The notes under the pieces are model-generated. The model was not told where the DNA came from and searched no databases. It saw only the letters and a list, made by a program, of their open reading frames with translations. A stretch of 6,895 nucleotides of DNA, from NCBI GenBank assembly GCA_036444495.1, contig JAZGBC010000194.1, forward strand, positions 1 to 6,895, written 5' to 3'. A program made the position numbers and the translations under genes. Numbering within the stretch: the stretch's first letter is position 1; every line of letters begins with the position of its first letter. Below are positions 5,193 to 6,895 of the stretch, piece after piece. The DNA comes from JAZGBC01 sp036444495. Its GTDB lineage: Bacteria > Pseudomonadota > Alphaproteobacteria > Kiloniellales > J153.

Positions 5193-6593
5193 ATGCCGCG
5201 CAAGCCCCTCAAGCTGCCGCCGCTCGTCAAGAGCCTTTCGGCCCGGCTCCTCTGGCTCACCATCGGCTTCGTCATGCTGGCGGAGGTGCTGATCCACGCG
5301 CCGTCGATCGGCCGCTTCCGCCTGGTCTACCTGCAGGAGCGCCTGGCGGCGGCGCACCTGGCCATCCTGGCGCTCGAGGCGACGCCGGACCGGATGGTGA
5401 GCGAGGCGGCGGCGGGCGAGCTGCTCGATCACGTGCGGGCCTATTCGGTGGGGCTGACCAAGCCGGACAAGAGCAAGCTGATGCTCATGACGACCCCGCC
5501 CGATTCCGTGGACGCCAGCTACGACCTGCGCCAGGGCGCCTTCTTCAGCCTGATCCGCGACGCGGCGGTGACTCTGCTCAACGACGGCGGGCGCATCCTG
5601 CGCGTGGTCGGTCCCTCGCCCAAGGACCCGGCGGTCCTGGTCGAGGTGGTGCTCGAGGAGGGGCACCTGCGCGCGCTGATGATCGGCTACTCCGAGCGCA
5701 TCCTGGCGCTTTCCATGGGCATCTCCTTCTTTACCGCGGCGGCCGTCTATCTCAGCCTGCACCTCCTCATGGTGCGCCCCATGAGCCGCATCACCGAATC
5801 CATGGCGCGCTTCCGCGACAACCCGGAGGACGCCTCGCGCATCATCCGGCCCTCGGCGCGCAGCGACGAGCTGGGCGTGGCCCAGCGCGAGCTGGCCGAC
5901 ATGCAGGCCTATCTGCGCGCCGCCCTGCAGCAGAAGGCGCGTCTCGCGGCCGTCGGCACGGCGGTGACCAAGATCAGCCACGACCTGCGCAACATCCTCT
6001 CCACCGCGCGCCTGGTCTCCGACCGCCTGACCGCCAGCGACGATCCCGAGGTGCGCCGCGTCACGCCGGCGCTGGTCAGCGCCATCGACCGGGCGGTCAA
6101 CCTCTGCGCCCAGACCCTCGGCTTCACGCGCGAGGGCCCGCCCAGGATCGCGCCCGAGCGCTTCGAGCTGAGCGATCTGGTGGACGAGGTGGGCGAGGCC
6201 CTGCCGCTGCCGGCCGGCGGCCCGGCGGCCCTGCACAACCGGCTCGACGGCGGGCTCAATATCGAGGCCGACCGGGAGCAGCTGCACCGGGTGCTCAGCA
6301 ACCTGGGGCACAACGCGGTGGAGGCGGGCGCCACCCGGGTCGAGGTCGCCGCCCGGCGCGACGGCGGCCTTCTCGTGATCGAAGTCTCCGACAACGGGCC
6401 GGGGCTGGCGCCCAAGGCGCGCGAGCAGCTCTTCAAGCCCTTCGCCGGCTCGGTGCGCAGCGGCGGCACGGGCCTGGGTCTCGCCATCGCGCGCGAGCTG
6501 ATGCGCGCCCACGGCGGCGATCTGGAACTGGAACGCAGTGGCGACGACGGCGCCTGCTTCCGATTGACGCTGCCGGTTAGGCAGGGGGTGTAG
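5193..6593 (+). CDS. Membrane-bound sensor histidine kinase
   Basis: This 466-residue two-component sensor kinase autophosphorylates on His and should pass the phosphate to a response regulator that is not in the window. Layout: membrane segment 1 (about 17-35), a periplasmic sensor region of about 135 residues (36-170) that I do not recognise, membrane segment 2 (171-194), a HAMP-like linker (about 191-246), and the dimerisation/phosphotransfer helix with ISHDLRNIL, giving phospho-acceptor His263. The ATPase domain follows, with N-box N370/N374 (NLGHNAVEA), DNGPG (D400-G404), LFKPF and GGTGLGLAI (424-432). All catalytic boxes are intact and the length is typical. The ATG at 5193 gives a basic N-terminus before segment 1; no in-frame upstream start looks better. 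Codon use is strongly GC-biased, like the rest of the chromosome. Its stimulus and partner are unknown, so no gene name is given. Confidence 0.92.
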   Translation: MPRKPLKLPPLVKSLSARLLWLTIGFVMLAEVLIHAPSIGRFRLVYLQERLAAAHLAILALEATPDRMVSEAAAGELLDHVRAYSVGLTKPDKSKLMLMTTPPDSVDASYDLRQGAFFSLIRDAAVTLLNDGGRILRVVGPSPKDPAVLVEVVLEEGHLRALMIGYSERILALSMGISFFTAAAVYLSLHLLMVRPMSRITESMARFRDNPEDASRIIRPSARSDELGVAQRELADMQAYLRAALQQKARLAAVGTAVTKISHDLRNILSTARLVSDRLTASDDPEVRRVTPALVSAIDRAVNLCAQTLGFTREGPPRIAPERFELSDLVDEVGEALPLPAGGPAALHNRLDGGLNIEADREQLHRVLSNLGHNAVEAGATRVEVAARRDGGLLVIEVSDNGPGLAPKAREQLFKPFAGSVRSGGTGLGLAIARELMRAHGGDLELERSGDDGACFRLTLPVRQGV

Positions 6594-6646
6594 GGGTGAG
6601 GCGGAGACGGTGTGGCGGCGATCCGAAAATCTGCTAAGCCAGTAAA

Positions 6647-6895
6647 ATGAGCGATCCAAAACTACACCACTACGTACCGAAGTTTTATCTTCGCCGGTTC
6701 ACCGATGCATCGGGCCGCCTTTGGCTGTGGGACCGTGACCAGGACCGCACTATTACCGCTGGACCGAGCAGTGTGGCAGCAGAGACGCAGTTCTATCGTC
6801 TCGACGAGCTTATCGAGCAAGGTCACGATCCTCTCACGATGGAGAAGCAATTTTCCGATCTCGAAGGGCAAATAGCCTGTATCACGGATCAATGG
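6647..6895 (+). CDS. DUF4238-type protein, N-terminal part (cut by right edge)
   Basis: An ATG at 6647 opens 83 codons to the window end with no stop. The product starts MSDPKLHHYVPKFYLRRFTD, followed by GRLWLWDRD. The HHYVPxFYLRRF start and the aromatic-rich strand after it match what I know of the DUF4238 family, whose function is not established. Codon use (CTA, GTA, CTT, AAA, ATA) and a base composition much nearer 50% GC than the flanking kinase gene point to foreign origin. No Shine-Dalgarno sequence is visible before the ATG, which sits in GTAAAATG. It lies 53 bp after the kinase stop in the same direction, but composition argues against a shared function. The frame on the opposite strand here is a shadow. 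Confidence 0.8.
   Translation, partial: MSDPKLHHYVPKFYLRRFTDASGRLWLWDRDQDRTITAGPSSVAAETQFYRLDELIEQGHDPLTMEKQFSDLEGQIACITDQW

Noticed and set aside
5157..6659. A 500-codon minus-strand open frame and a 502-codon plus-strand frame (5072-6580) over the kinase
   Set aside because: Both are out of frame with the kinase, whose H, N, D and G boxes are complete. Their products are low-complexity Arg/Gly/Ala/His-rich sequences produced by the high GC content.

Overview
The window is very GC-rich DNA, apart from a lower-GC right edge, with dense gene packing. It looks like an alphaproteobacterial chromosome, plausibly Rhodospirillales-like. The evidence is the rpmH-rnpA-yidD-yidC cluster, the alphaproteobacterial style of the encoded proteins, and an intergenic palindrome of the TGTCATGCTCGGG type, which I recall as common in that class. 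The genus cannot be told from the sequence.

Left part (1-1777, minus strand). A housekeeping cluster reads leftwards from a near-consensus sigma-70 promoter (TTGACA, 17 bp, TATACA): rpmH (ribosomal protein L34, GTG start), rnpA (RNase P protein), yidD (membrane insertion factor, ATGA overlap with rnpA) and the N-terminal 255 codons of yidC (membrane insertase, apparent TTG start), which runs off the left edge.

Middle part (2030-4264, plus strand). Divergent from that cluster are a TVP38/TMEM64 (VTT domain) membrane protein and, 54 bp downstream, a FAD/NAD-linked disulfide oxidoreductase of the lipoamide dehydrogenase/mercuric reductase superfamily. The oxidoreductase keeps the CxxxxC redox pair but has Tyr in place of the usual catalytic His, and it has no C-terminal Cys pair. 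The two are probably co-transcribed and may work together in a membrane-linked redox or metal process.

The next gene (4526-4795) is the most unusual in the window. It encodes an 89-residue exported protein whose mature part is almost entirely Cys-Asn-Pro-Cys repeats (13 Cys in about 61 residues). It has its own hairpin-rich leader and a strong terminator followed by a repeated T-tract. I infer a periplasmic metal- or thiol-active peptide, or a modified-peptide precursor; the function is unknown.

Right part. A 397-bp intergenic region holds the terminator, a three-copy TTTTTTCCGC repeat, and a composite palindromic repeat of about 140 bp. Then comes a complete membrane histidine kinase (5193-6593) with no response regulator in view and no Shine-Dalgarno sequence. 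At the right edge a DUF4238-type gene begins (6647, cut by the window end) in DNA of visibly lower GC, which suggests the start of an acquired segment.
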